A stretch of 64,000 nucleotides of DNA from Rahnella bonaserana (GTDB lineage Bacteria; Pseudomonadota; Gammaproteobacteria; Enterobacterales; Enterobacteriaceae): NCBI RefSeq assembly GCF_019049675.1, contig NZ_JAFMOW010000067.1:248001-312000 (forward strand), in the 5' to 3' direction. The translations under genes and the position numbers were made by a program. Positions 1 to 9,008 of the stretch are shown one piece after another. Within the stretch, counting starts at the first letter, position 1, and the number at the start of each line of letters is the position of its first letter. The notes under the pieces were generated by a model. The model was not told where the DNA came from. It made no database searches and worked only from the letters and a program-made list of their open reading frames with translations.

Positions 1-1980
1 TTCCGGGTATTCAGCGGTTCCCATACCATCGACCTAGCGCCAAGAACGCGTTCCCATGAGGCACATTCCCGGCCAATTATTTTATTTGGTGGTTTGAATG
101 GTGCGGGAAAAACTTCGATTTTATCTGCCATCAGATTGGCTCTTTATGGTCGATTAGCTTTTGGTTCTTCCACACAGCAACAGGACTACATTGAGCAACT
201 GAGCGAGTTGATTCATAACGGTGCTGAAACCACTCAGCGCCCAAAAGACGCGATGATCGAACTGACATTTACCTATAACAAAGGCGGTCAGGAGTCAGAA
301 TTCACCGTTACCCGTAGTTGGATCAAAGGCAAAAAAGATAAACTTTCATTGCAAGAGAATGGGCAACCTCGTAGTGAATTGGACTATGATCAATGCCAGG
401 GATTTCTAAACGAGTTAATCCCTCATGGTATTGCTGATCTCTTCTTTTTTGATGGTGAGAAAATTGCAGAGTTGGCGGAAGATGAATCCGGAAATATTCT
501 GAGAACTGCTGTACGTCGTCTGCTGGGATTAGATCTAATCGATAAACTGCGCAATGACTTAGTGATATTTGTTAAGCGTCAGCAATCGAGCCAGTTAGAA
601 GGCTCTCAACAACAGCAACTGGCTGAGCTTGAGGATCAAAGCAAAATGCTGTCTTATCAGACAGAAGCATTGCTAGAAAAAGCAGACTTCGCGAAAATAC
701 GAGCTGATTTTCTTTCCAAAGATATTAGTCGATATGAAGGCATGTTAAATGCACAAGGCGGTGCCTTTGCGCGGACGAAGACACAAGAAAAACAGAAAGT
801 TGAGACGCTGTTAAAAGATAAAGAACGTTTGGAGAAGGAATTACGACATGAATGTGATGGTTCTTTACCCTATGCTCTCGCCCCAAACATTTTATCACGC
901 CTATTAAACCAACTTGTTGAAGAAACAGAGATTAAGCAGGCAAAAAATTTCGAGAAAGAGCTTAGTCTTTTTTTATCTAAGCTTAAAAATGATATTTCCT
1001 TACGTTCCAGCAGCGAGAGCAGCACAAAAATAATTGCCACTGAAGCGATTGAAGACAATCTGAAAGAGTATATGTCTGCTAAACCTACAGGGGATTTACT
1101 ATTTGATATCTCTGAGCGTGAAGTAGGTGTATTACAGCAATCTATCAAACAAGACAGTAAGAAAGCCTGGAAACGGTTTGAGCTTAATCGAAACCAACTA
1201 GCAGAAATAGAACAGCAGCTGGAGCAGGCAGCTGCAAATATTGCACGAGCACCGGAAGATGATCAGTTGCTCGATATTTTCGAGAAGCTGCGGGAACTTG
1301 ATCGCCAACGGGAAGCTGAGCGACAAAAATATCGCGCCCTTCTCGAAGAGGCAAAACAGACTAAACAACAACAGCTGGATTGTGTCCGTCAGATACAAAA
1401 AGCCCATGACTCAACCAGAAATCAACATAGCTTTAGCAGCGCATTTAAGAATGCTCAAGAGACGATCAATTTACTGGACCGCTATAGTGAAGTATTGACG
1501 CAGGCCAGAGTCAGAACGCTGTCAACGAACTTTGAATTGGCCTACCGTAAACTGGCCCGTAAAGAAGACCTGCAACTTTATTCACATATCAATCCTGAGA
1601 CATTTGATGTCGAACTTGTTGACGAAAAAGGTACTGTTATTAACCGTAAGCTCCTTTCAGCTGGTGAGAAACAGATATATGCGATCGCTATTCTCGAAGC
1701 GCTTGCAAAAACTTCTGGTCGGGATTTACCAGTGATTATAGATACGCCGCTAGGTCGCCTGGACTCTCAGCATAGGGATAAATTAATTAACCATTACTTC
1801 CCTTATGCCAGTCATCAGGTTGTTCTTCTTTCTACCGATACTGAAGTGGATGAACGTTATTTTGTCGATCAGCTGCGTGATGATATTTCTCATGCTTATG
1901 AGATTGTTTTTAATGCGAATACAAAGTCATCGACTCTCAAGCCAGGCTATTTTTGGGAATTAACCAAGGAGGCAATCTGA
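1..1980 (+). CDS. dndD: DndD, phosphorothioation ATPase (5' end outside window)
   Basis: SMC/Rad50-like ATPase of the DNA phosphorothioation (Dnd) system, which replaces a non-bridging backbone oxygen with sulfur; DndD is thought to supply ATP-driven DNA remodelling. The reading frame is open from base 1, so the gene starts upstream. I estimate about a dozen residues are missing, because the Walker A motif (LNGAGKTS) lies only about 32 codons into the window. The middle is a long charged, Gln/Glu/Lys-rich coiled coil. The C-terminal part has an ABC-type signature (LLSAGEKQ), a Walker B/D-loop (VIIDTPLGRLD) and a switch region (VVLLSTDTE). This order is typical of DndD. The stop overlaps the dndE start (ATGA). 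The missing dndB and dndC would be expected just upstream. Base composition is AT-richer than the core genes to the right, consistent with acquired DNA. Confidence 0.95.
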   Translation, partial: FRVFSGSHTIDLAPRTRSHEAHSRPIILFGGLNGAGKTSILSAIRLALYGRLAFGSSTQQQDYIEQLSELIHNGAETTQRPKDAMIELTFTYNKGGQESEFTVTRSWIKGKKDKLSLQENGQPRSELDYDQCQGFLNELIPHGIADLFFFDGEKIAELAEDESGNILRTAVRRLLGLDLIDKLRNDLVIFVKRQQSSQLEGSQQQQLAELEDQSKMLSYQTEALLEKADFAKIRADFLSKDISRYEGMLNAQGGAFARTKTQEKQKVETLLKDKERLEKELRHECDGSLPYALAPNILSRLLNQLVEETEIKQAKNFEKELSLFLSKLKNDISLRSSSESSTKIIATEAIEDNLKEYMSAKPTGDLLFDISEREVGVLQQSIKQDSKKAWKRFELNRNQLAEIEQQLEQAAANIARAPEDDQLLDIFEKLRELDRQREAERQKYRALLEEAKQTKQQQLDCVRQIQKAHDSTRNQHSFSSAFKNAQETINLLDRYSEVLTQARVRTLSTNFELAYRKLARKEDLQLYSHINPETFDVELVDEKGTVINRKLLSAGEKQIYAIAILEALAKTSGRDLPVIIDTPLGRLDSQHRDKLINHYFPYASHQVVLLSTDTEVDERYFVDQLRDDISHAYEIVFNANTKSSTLKPGYFWELTKEAI

Positions 1981-2339
1981 TGCTCCCAAATCGAATGGCA
2001 CTTAGCCGTCAGACTGAAGAACAGCTTAAAAAGCTAAAGGGATATACCGGAATGACACCTAATGTAGCCGCCCGGCTGGCGTTTTTTCGCTCGGTTGAAA
2101 GCGAATTTCGCTACTCGCCTGAGCGCGATAGTAAGAAGCTGGATGGTTCGCTGATGCTGGATAAAATAACCTGGCTGGGGGAGACATTACAGACTACAGA
2201 ATTGGTGTTGAAGATGCTTTATCCACAGATGACGCAGAAGGATATGATTAAAGCCTGGGCAGCACATGTTGAGGATGGGATTGCGGGGTTAAGAAACTAT
2301 CGCTCGGTAAAAGATTTTGTATATGGAGTATACAAATAA
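1980..2339 (+). CDS. dndE: DndE, phosphorothioation protein
   Basis: Small (119 aa) DndE subunit of the phosphorothioation machinery. Family members form tetramers that bind nicked double-stranded DNA. The chosen ATG at 1980 overlaps the dndD stop (ATGA) and is preceded by a strong AAGGAGG ribosome site about 7 nt upstream; an earlier in-frame codon at 1953 would place that site inside the gene. The protein begins MLPNRMALSRQTEEQLKKL and is helical and basic, with a conserved-looking TPNVAARLAFFRSVE segment. Its length is normal for the family. It is the last recognised gene of the plus-strand dnd operon; its stop overlaps a further ATG (TAATG). Confidence 0.93.
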   Translation: MLPNRMALSRQTEEQLKKLKGYTGMTPNVAARLAFFRSVESEFRYSPERDSKKLDGSLMLDKITWLGETLQTTELVLKMLYPQMTQKDMIKAWAAHVEDGIAGLRNYRSVKDFVYGVYK

Positions 2340-2437
2340 TGGAAAATAATAAGTCGATATTCACCCCATCTTTGCTAACAAAGCATGAAAATGGCACACT
2401 AACAACGGTAATCTGTATTAGTCGCGACTTGATCTGA
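2339..2437 (+). CDS. Tiny ORF translationally coupled to dndE, possible gene remnant
   Basis: A 32-codon reading frame starts at an ATG that overlaps the dndE stop (TAATG) and begins MENNKSIFTPSLL. It ends five bases before a perfect inverted-repeat element. I do not recognise the product. The tight overlap is what is seen between real genes of this operon, so this may be the 5' remnant of a fifth dnd-operon gene cut off by the adjacent insertion. It may equally be chance. Confidence 0.3.
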   Translation: MENNKSIFTPSLLTKHENGTLTTVICISRDLI

Positions 2438-2441
2438 CATA

Positions 2442-2515
2442 TGGTAATCCCCCCGAAAAATCGATGCAGGCATAAGTAGAATTTTCTCCTAACCTGAATG
2501 CAGGGGGGATTACCA
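2442..2515. repeat. 74-bp element with perfect 13-bp terminal inverted repeats
   Basis: TGGTAATCCCCCC at 2442-2454 is the exact reverse complement of GGGGGGATTACCA at 2503-2515, with 48 bp between. It lies between the convergent dndE and dptH genes. It could be a solo miniature inverted-repeat element, a relic of an insertion sequence, or a hairpin separating the two transcription units. There is no clear U-tract and no obvious target duplication. Confidence 0.6.
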
Positions 2516-2623
2516 GTGCATATAACAACATCAAAGGATTATGAGGGGCCCTTTAGTCCCCTCGCCGCCAGCACGAAATTAACTAAATTTTTCAGAAAGC
2601 TAAGATCCATAGACCTACCAGGC
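2516..2623. other. Remainder of dndE-dptH intergenic region
   Basis: The dndE-dptH gap is about 284 bp. Apart from the small ORF and the inverted repeat it holds a weak hairpin, GAGGGG at 2543-2548 with CCCCTC at 2558-2563, and no T-tract. I see no other gene. Confidence 0.5.
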
Positions 2624-5600
2624 TCAACCCTTAGAATTGTTCAGGCGGGATAACATGGAGGAAACCTTCACTTTCTTAACACTCATCTTCAACTGACCGT
2701 TATCCAAATGGTAGCCAACTGATAAACACTGTCCTTTGGATAGGTCTCCTAGTTGCTTTTCCCACTCAGCCTGCTTTGTACCTGGCATGCTCAGTTCAAG
2801 AATTTTCGCGTACGTCTTTGTCTCTGTTTTTGCTGGTGCAAAAATCAGCTTGTGACACGCCTGGAATAAACGATCTTGCTCATCTTTACGCAGCATACTT
2901 AGCGTTTGAGTCGCCAGAATTAGGGATACCCCAAACTTGCGTCCTTCCGTTAACATTTTGCCCAATGGGCTCTCCAGGCGATGATCGAGGTTCTGCACTT
3001 CATCCAATACAATAGGAATCGGTTTTTCCTTACTACCGTAACTACATGCGTAGGAGTATAGATCCCAAAGTAAAAACTCAGTACAAAGCATTGAAATATC
3101 GTGGTTAAGCGACGCAAGTTGCATAATTGTTGAGCGGTGATGTTCACTCTCAAACACATCATTCCAACTTTTATCACTGTCAGATGAAAACAAGTTAGAC
3201 TTAACAAGAGGAGCCAGCTTGCTTGCAAGTGCTGGTCCTGCAGTTTCTTCCTCGTTTAGGTCATCCAACATATTCTGTAAGCTATAAGCACTACCATATC
3301 GTTGGACACCAGATTCAATCACTTCATTGAGCACTGCGATCTGGCGCTCGCCAATTGTCGAATATACCTTGTTAAAAACAGAGGCTACCCTTCCAGCCAC
3401 CATATGAGGCTTCTCTTCTAGAAAAATCCCGCCAAAATCTTGCTTTTGAGCTCTAAATGGCGACATACCAAATGGCTCATTACAAAGAATATTGGATTTA
3501 GGATTTGTTCGTTCAATAAACTCCGGCTCAAGGTGATTCGGCAAGAATCCGTTTGTATAATCAATCACCAGCGACCGAATTTGAGCATCGGCCAAGCTCA
3601 TCAACAAACCTTGTATACAGTAGGTCTTACCCTGCCCTGAGCTACCAAAAATGATCAGGTGACGGTTTGCTAAATCCTTGTGCCCGTACTCCCAGAAAAC
3701 TTTTTCGCCGGTAAGCGTATTCTGACCAATTTCAACTCGGCATTCACTCGCATAATCTGGGGTTGGCTCTGCAGCTAACTTTGACGGCTCCTCTGTTTGG
3801 AGGTTCGGTTTTAAATCCTCTGGCTTATCGACCACAACGTCTAATGGAACGAGCGACTCTCTTTTTTTCAAAGCTGTCTGCCCCACCAACATATACTCCG
3901 CCGGCACATGGCAGATCTGTGCGATGTCCTTTTCGTTCATTAATACTTGAAGCGGGTGTTGCACCAGTGAAGGCAGCAAAGACATAGGAAGGTCAACCTT
4001 CAACACGCCATCCTGCATGTTATAGCCAGGTTCGAAACAGCTTCCGCTTTCAAGGTGGCTAACCACTAGACCTGCTGGATAGTTCTCAAGCTCCGCAATC
4101 GCGTAGTTACCGCGTAGCCACTCTTCTTTCTCTGCCAGCAGGGCTTCGAAATAGTCATTGCTGAATACGTTGTACAGACGGTATTTGTCGATTTGCATCA
4201 ACACTTGGCGGATAAACAAGCCTCGGTATAGCTTCGACGCCAGTATCTCGTCGCTCAAAAGCTCTGTTAGATAGCGGCGAAGCTCATTCGCTTGCTGTAC
4301 TGCTTTTTTGTAGTCTGGCGTGGAGCCTGTTTTCACTTCGACAGGAAGCAAATAAAGGTTACCCTCTTTAAAGCCCACCAGCAGTATATCATCTGAAATC
4401 GCGCCTTTTTTATATCTCTGCACATTGCGTGAGAAGTCACTGTCGGTCATTTTCAGGCCGATGTTACCCGACACGCGGATCATTTCACCAACTGAGAGCG
4501 GAACCCAGGTGATATCAGATTGGTGCACCAGACACGTCGCAAATTTATAGGCGCCGATAATGCCAGTTCGCTCTTTGCGAATGGTGTCGTTGCAAGTCAA
4601 CATCTTCAGTAGCCAATCACCATTGAAGGCATTGAACTCGTTAATCTGCTTGCCGCCACTTTGTGCAACCACCCTTTCGAACAAACCACGCTGTGCCGTC
4701 ACGGTTATCGCATCGTAGCTGGCTGAGCTGGTGTACTGATCAGAATAATGAATAAGCACGATACATTGATTGGCGTGGAAGAAGTCTAGCGTCACTTTCG
4801 GGTCGATGATGGTGGTCCAAATCGAGCTGTCATAAGAGCGCGCTAGCAGAGATTTAAAGTCTTCACTGACCGCAAGAGCAGGAGCATTGGCCCCCGTGTA
4901 TTGTGTGCTGGGCTTAAATGCTGGTTCTATTAACGAGCCAACATACTTCGCTATTTCCAAGTGTGGTTGGTTACTATATTGAACGTTTTGCAAACCAAAT
5001 GCAGTGAAGTATGAGCCTTCATCACTTTTAGAAGCGTCGCCCGTCAGCAGACCATCACACGCAATACCACTAGGCATGTCGTCAACGCTCAAGGTCGTTA
5101 ACTTCACGTTGTCGTTGTTTCTGAAAAAAGACAGGTGCGAGTAGGCTTGCCCTTCGCGTTCACTTTGAGCATTGGTAAACTTGCTGTAAGTTAGCCGGGT
5201 TCGCAGAATATCGATAATGGTGTCGGCATTTTCTCGCACTTTCTCTCGGTCCAATTCCAACCAAGACTTTAATTCTTCGTAATTGAACGTTTCTGCAAAC
5301 TGGTCAAATGCATTGAAAACCAGCTCATCATCGTAGAGGTTGACATGAATTGATGCCGCTTTATCGAGGTTATCTTTTACATAGTCAACCAAACCGAGGA
5401 ATAACTCTTCTGCACGATCTTGATTCACGGCATTCACCAACACACTCTTCTCTGAGCCGGTAAACAAGTGGCGAAACGCTTTTTGGAACTCGTTGATCTT
5501 TTCTTTAACCAGCTTGCGAACGAACTTCAGACAACTTTTCTGGTGAGGGACACTTTTAACCCAAAACCCGTTTTCTGTTACTTGCTGGTTGTAGGCAAAC

Positions 5601-7672
5601 CCATGCTTGGGATGATAGACATACGGAAGCAGTCCACTTGGCCCCAAGCGATTGAACGTGACAGTTGGCAAGTCAGCAAAGCTGTCATCTTTTTGCATTT
5701 CATTACAAAGATTTAAGTAGTAAGCCAACACCATTGGGTGGAATGGCGAGTAATATTCTTCACCATTCTCGCGAACCAAACCGATTTGCATCACAAGCTT
5801 TTGCTCTTTGGTAAGCATGCCACCAGTTGGGATCGCGTTGAAATAATCAAGGAATGCATCCACGGTCGCTTTCACGAGTGCCGTAAATATAGGCCCCCAC
5901 GAAACCAACGAAATAGTTGTTCGTCGGCTCGCTAGATAGTCAAACAGTGCTTGGTATGCTGAGTGAAGACCGTCATCAATAGACCTTAACTGTTCCAACG
6001 CCATGCTGTTGGATTCCGCTAGGTAGACTTGCTTTTGCTGAACGAAACACTCTTCCCAACGAAGTAGGCTAATGCGCGGCTCCATGACGCGAAATTCACT
6101 ATGATCGATCGCGACAACGTCTTTACTCGGATAAAGCTCGCCAAACACGTGATCGTCAAACAATTTGTGGAAGCGAGATTGGTTAAGCAGCAATGGGAAG
6201 GACAGGCTGCTTTCTACCTGTTCACCCTCAATATAAAATGTCAGGGAATTATCACCTGATTTCACCACAAAGCTGATTTCTTCTGACTCGTTGGCCAAAG
6301 ATTCAAAATCGACAACACCAAATTCTGCGCGGTCAACCACTTCACCGACATCATCTAGGCTTCGGTTTGCAGTTAGCGCCGGGTTGATAACCAAGCTGTT
6401 GTCTACCGTTTTCAAGGTAAGGCGTTTTTTTGAAGGCTCAACGGCGAAAATGTTTTTGAATGCCTCGAGGTGAAACTCGCCTTTTCTGACAACCAAGCAA
6501 CGGAAATTATGGTGTTCAGAGGTATTGTCACGCTTCAATGCTAGCGTGAAAAACAAAGGCTCATTGGCATAACTAGCTGCTAGAGTAGCGTTTGCCCCTT
6601 TACTAGTTAGGCGCGTGCTGATGACTTCTTGTTTGCCAAGTGCATTCGCTGGCGAGACTTTAAACTGCTCTTTTCTTAAATCGCTGATGCCAGAAAAGCT
6701 CAGTTTAAGTTCAAACTCACTTTGCCCTTCTTCCAGTGCAATAATCAAGTGACGGTCACGCAATCCTGCTTTAGTTTCTTTTGGGTAGCGACCAATCACT
6801 TGCGCATTATTGGTCTCGTCTTCACCTTCATGCTTAAGGTTCTGAATCTTATTCCTTTTGATCTCTTCTCGATAAGTTTCAAACTCCACATCTTTCCAAC
6901 CATCGTCAGAAAAATGTTCTTTGATAAACCTACTACTAAAGCCTTTCAGCCTTTCTTCGAGTTGCTGACCAAAATGCTCTACTTCAAACGACAACTCTTG
7001 GTAAAGCGTACGGTTTTCTTCTAGGCGCTGTTTGATCTGTTTTTTATTGCCCGATAACTCAGCAACAAAAGGATCCTCAAACATGCCTAGCTCGCTGAAA
7101 CACAGCTCGCCATCCTCAACTGCCTTGTATAAAGACTCGAAACCGAACATGGTCGCACCATCTTCCAAAATCGCGTCAAATTGGTCGTCCAAAAGGCAAA
7201 GCGAAACGTCTCGAGATTTGTCAGATTGCTCAATAAAGCCACTAAGAGCGAATTTGATGTTCCCTGGACTCCACACCTGGCCAGACTGGCCAAGATCTTC
7301 CGCCGAGTTGATGAGAGTATCTAGGCGACTATTGTGAATCACCACCAGTGCACAGCCCTTCAACGGACCTTCCTGGCTTGCTATTTCGTCACGCAAATTA
7401 GAGATGTAGTTTTCGGTAAAGCCCGTTTCACACGCATCTTCGCTATGAAGCACTGGCACCACTTTGCAGTCTTCTAGGTCTAAATAGCTCAGCGCTACAC
7501 CATTGCGAGCTTCGCTCTCTCCTCCTTTTCGCGCTAAGAGCGCATCGAAAAGTCGCTGACTATTAGCATGGTCAGGAGAGTTAAACTGGTAGCGATAGCC
7601 TGCGCGGATGTTTCCTTTCGCGTGCAGTAAAAACTGCTCAACCAGAAACGATTCAAATTGTTTTGCGCACAT
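2624..7672 (-). CDS. dptH: DptH, phosphorothioation-dependent restriction ATPase
   Basis: Very large (about 1,680 aa) component of the DptFGH restriction complex that acts on DNA lacking phosphorothioate. The C-terminal third is a HerA/FtsK-like ATPase: Walker A GSSGQGKT near residue 1345, Walker B IPIVLDEVQNL near 1555, followed by a LILATQT sensor-like segment. Just N-terminal to it (about residues 1090-1120) is an ILLVGFKEG...PVEVKTG stretch resembling a PD-(D/E)xK nuclease core. The N-terminal two thirds has no motif I recognise. I prefer the ATG at 7672, which follows GTGGAG by 9 nt; a GTG at 7693 and an ATG at 7681 are in frame. Either way the gene overlaps the end of dptG, so translation is coupled. 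It is last in the dptF-dptG-dptH operon. Confidence 0.92.
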   Translation of the reverse strand: MCAKQFESFLVEQFLLHAKGNIRAGYRYQFNSPDHANSQRLFDALLARKGGESEARNGVALSYLDLEDCKVVPVLHSEDACETGFTENYISNLRDEIASQEGPLKGCALVVIHNSRLDTLINSAEDLGQSGQVWSPGNIKFALSGFIEQSDKSRDVSLCLLDDQFDAILEDGATMFGFESLYKAVEDGELCFSELGMFEDPFVAELSGNKKQIKQRLEENRTLYQELSFEVEHFGQQLEERLKGFSSRFIKEHFSDDGWKDVEFETYREEIKRNKIQNLKHEGEDETNNAQVIGRYPKETKAGLRDRHLIIALEEGQSEFELKLSFSGISDLRKEQFKVSPANALGKQEVISTRLTSKGANATLAASYANEPLFFTLALKRDNTSEHHNFRCLVVRKGEFHLEAFKNIFAVEPSKKRLTLKTVDNSLVINPALTANRSLDDVGEVVDRAEFGVVDFESLANESEEISFVVKSGDNSLTFYIEGEQVESSLSFPLLLNQSRFHKLFDDHVFGELYPSKDVVAIDHSEFRVMEPRISLLRWEECFVQQKQVYLAESNSMALEQLRSIDDGLHSAYQALFDYLASRRTTISLVSWGPIFTALVKATVDAFLDYFNAIPTGGMLTKEQKLVMQIGLVRENGEEYYSPFHPMVLAYYLNLCNEMQKDDSFADLPTVTFNRLGPSGLLPYVYHPKHGFAYNQQVTENGFWVKSVPHQKSCLKFVRKLVKEKINEFQKAFRHLFTGSEKSVLVNAVNQDRAEELFLGLVDYVKDNLDKAASIHVNLYDDELVFNAFDQFAETFNYEELKSWLELDREKVRENADTIIDILRTRLTYSKFTNAQSEREGQAYSHLSFFRNNDNVKLTTLSVDDMPSGIACDGLLTGDASKSDEGSYFTAFGLQNVQYSNQPHLEIAKYVGSLIEPAFKPSTQYTGANAPALAVSEDFKSLLARSYDSSIWTTIIDPKVTLDFFHANQCIVLIHYSDQYTSSASYDAITVTAQRGLFERVVAQSGGKQINEFNAFNGDWLLKMLTCNDTIRKERTGIIGAYKFATCLVHQSDITWVPLSVGEMIRVSGNIGLKMTDSDFSRNVQRYKKGAISDDILLVGFKEGNLYLLPVEVKTGSTPDYKKAVQQANELRRYLTELLSDEILASKLYRGLFIRQVLMQIDKYRLYNVFSNDYFEALLAEKEEWLRGNYAIAELENYPAGLVVSHLESGSCFEPGYNMQDGVLKVDLPMSLLPSLVQHPLQVLMNEKDIAQICHVPAEYMLVGQTALKKRESLVPLDVVVDKPEDLKPNLQTEEPSKLAAEPTPDYASECRVEIGQNTLTGEKVFWEYGHKDLANRHLIIFGSSGQGKTYCIQGLLMSLADAQIRSLVIDYTNGFLPNHLEPEFIERTNPKSNILCNEPFGMSPFRAQKQDFGGIFLEEKPHMVAGRVASVFNKVYSTIGERQIAVLNEVIESGVQRYGSAYSLQNMLDDLNEEETAGPALASKLAPLVKSNLFSSDSDKSWNDVFESEHHRSTIMQLASLNHDISMLCTEFLLWDLYSYACSYGSKEKPIPIVLDEVQNLDHRLESPLGKMLTEGRKFGVSLILATQTLSMLRKDEQDRLFQACHKLIFAPAKTETKTYAKILELSMPGTKQAEWEKQLGDLSKGQCLSVGYHLDNGQLKMSVKKVKVSSMLSRLNNSKG

Positions 7673-9008
7673 ACACTGCATCTCCACTATCACTCATGCG
7701 TTCAACGTTGCCAATTCGCTCATAGAACTTAATAAGCTCTTGTTCTGTCTGCTTATCAACAAAAATCCCTCTTTGCTGTAAGCCAATTATCAGCTCATGG
7801 AAGCGAAGCTTTTCTTCCTTACCCACCACCAGGTTAGTAAGCAAAATAATGTGGTCTTGAGTGAGTACTAACACCCGACCAGAGCGACCACGAGCTTGCA
7901 CGAAGCCAGTAGCCATGTTTTCTTCAACCGCTTTAATATATTTTTTGATAGTCCCCGGACGGTCGGTTTTAGGGTCTCTGAACTGTTCTTCAGCAAGCTT
8001 CAAAGCATATTCCAACCAATCAATTGCGGTTTCTGCTTTTTCAGGTATTGCTGTTTCAAGTTTTCTGTTGTGGCGAAACATTTTTGCGTAATTTTCAATA
8101 TACCCAGCTAGATCACTCCGCTCTGAACTCTTAATATCCTTTGCCAATTGCCACAAAGGTTTTTTTAATTTTTCTGGGTTTGGTTGAAGATTTTCCAGCA
8201 TAGAGAGGAAGGGAAACAGCTTGAAAGACGATTCGCTAAAAAGCTTGTAACCGTGCTTTTTGATATGGATACGTTCACTGCTGGCGCGCTCATGATCCAT
8301 GATGAAATACAGCGGTTTCGCGGTTGGGGCTTCACCTGTTTTCCAATCCGACAACGATAGGCTTAATTGAGCCGTGTAAGCAAAGCCATAGAATGCCAAG
8401 AAACGCTCGAACTCATCCAACAGGTATTTCGGATAACCAGTTAAAAACTCAAGGTCACGTTTAAACGCCTCTGCTATATAGGGCAAATATGGTGACTCGG
8501 TCACTTGGAAGTCCTTGTCACGATCTGACTCTGTTTTGTCTAAAAGCGTTTTAAGAAACTCCTCTTCGAGGAAGTTCAAGTTAGATTCAAATCGTTCAAT
8601 TTGCTGTCCTTGAAGTAAGTTAATAAACAAGGATGCCATTCGCATGTCGCGCGTGTACTTGTTATCTTGACTCTTCTGGCTCTTAAACAACAGAAACTCA
8701 GGGGTTACCGAGAATATATTTTCATTAGTGAAATACATATCTTCAAGTACACTCCAAAATGCCTCTTCACCCAATTTGTTTTGTAAGTTGTTTTTGCAAT
8801 CCGCAGTAAAATCTTGGTAATTGTACTTTTCTATTTTTTTACAAAGTAATCCACGCAGGACTAAGCCCACGACTGATGACCAGTCAAAATCATTGCCTTG
8901 CGTACGAATGGGAATGTAACTGCTCAACGTATTCTTATTTTGGAACTTATCAGCTACCGTTTGTGGCAAACCGGCCTTTATCGGTAATGTTAAATTATCG
9001 GTCGTCAT
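7653..9008 (-). CDS. dptG: DptG, phosphorothioation-dependent restriction protein
   Basis: A 451-aa protein placed between dptF and dptH. It is recognised as DptG from this context together with its size and sequence character. It carries no nucleotide-binding motif that I can see. It is rich in charged helices and ends with a segment (YVRKTI) that overlaps the start of dptH. The start ATG overlaps the dptF stop (TAATG), so the three genes form one tightly coupled operon. In the family DptG is required together with DptF and DptH for restriction; its own biochemical activity is not evident from sequence. Confidence 0.85.
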   Translation of the reverse strand: MTTDNLTLPIKAGLPQTVADKFQNKNTLSSYIPIRTQGNDFDWSSVVGLVLRGLLCKKIEKYNYQDFTADCKNNLQNKLGEEAFWSVLEDMYFTNENIFSVTPEFLLFKSQKSQDNKYTRDMRMASLFINLLQGQQIERFESNLNFLEEEFLKTLLDKTESDRDKDFQVTESPYLPYIAEAFKRDLEFLTGYPKYLLDEFERFLAFYGFAYTAQLSLSLSDWKTGEAPTAKPLYFIMDHERASSERIHIKKHGYKLFSESSFKLFPFLSMLENLQPNPEKLKKPLWQLAKDIKSSERSDLAGYIENYAKMFRHNRKLETAIPEKAETAIDWLEYALKLAEEQFRDPKTDRPGTIKKYIKAVEENMATGFVQARGRSGRVLVLTQDHIILLTNLVVGKEEKLRFHELIIGLQQRGIFVDKQTEQELIKFYERIGNVERMSDSGDAVYVRKTI

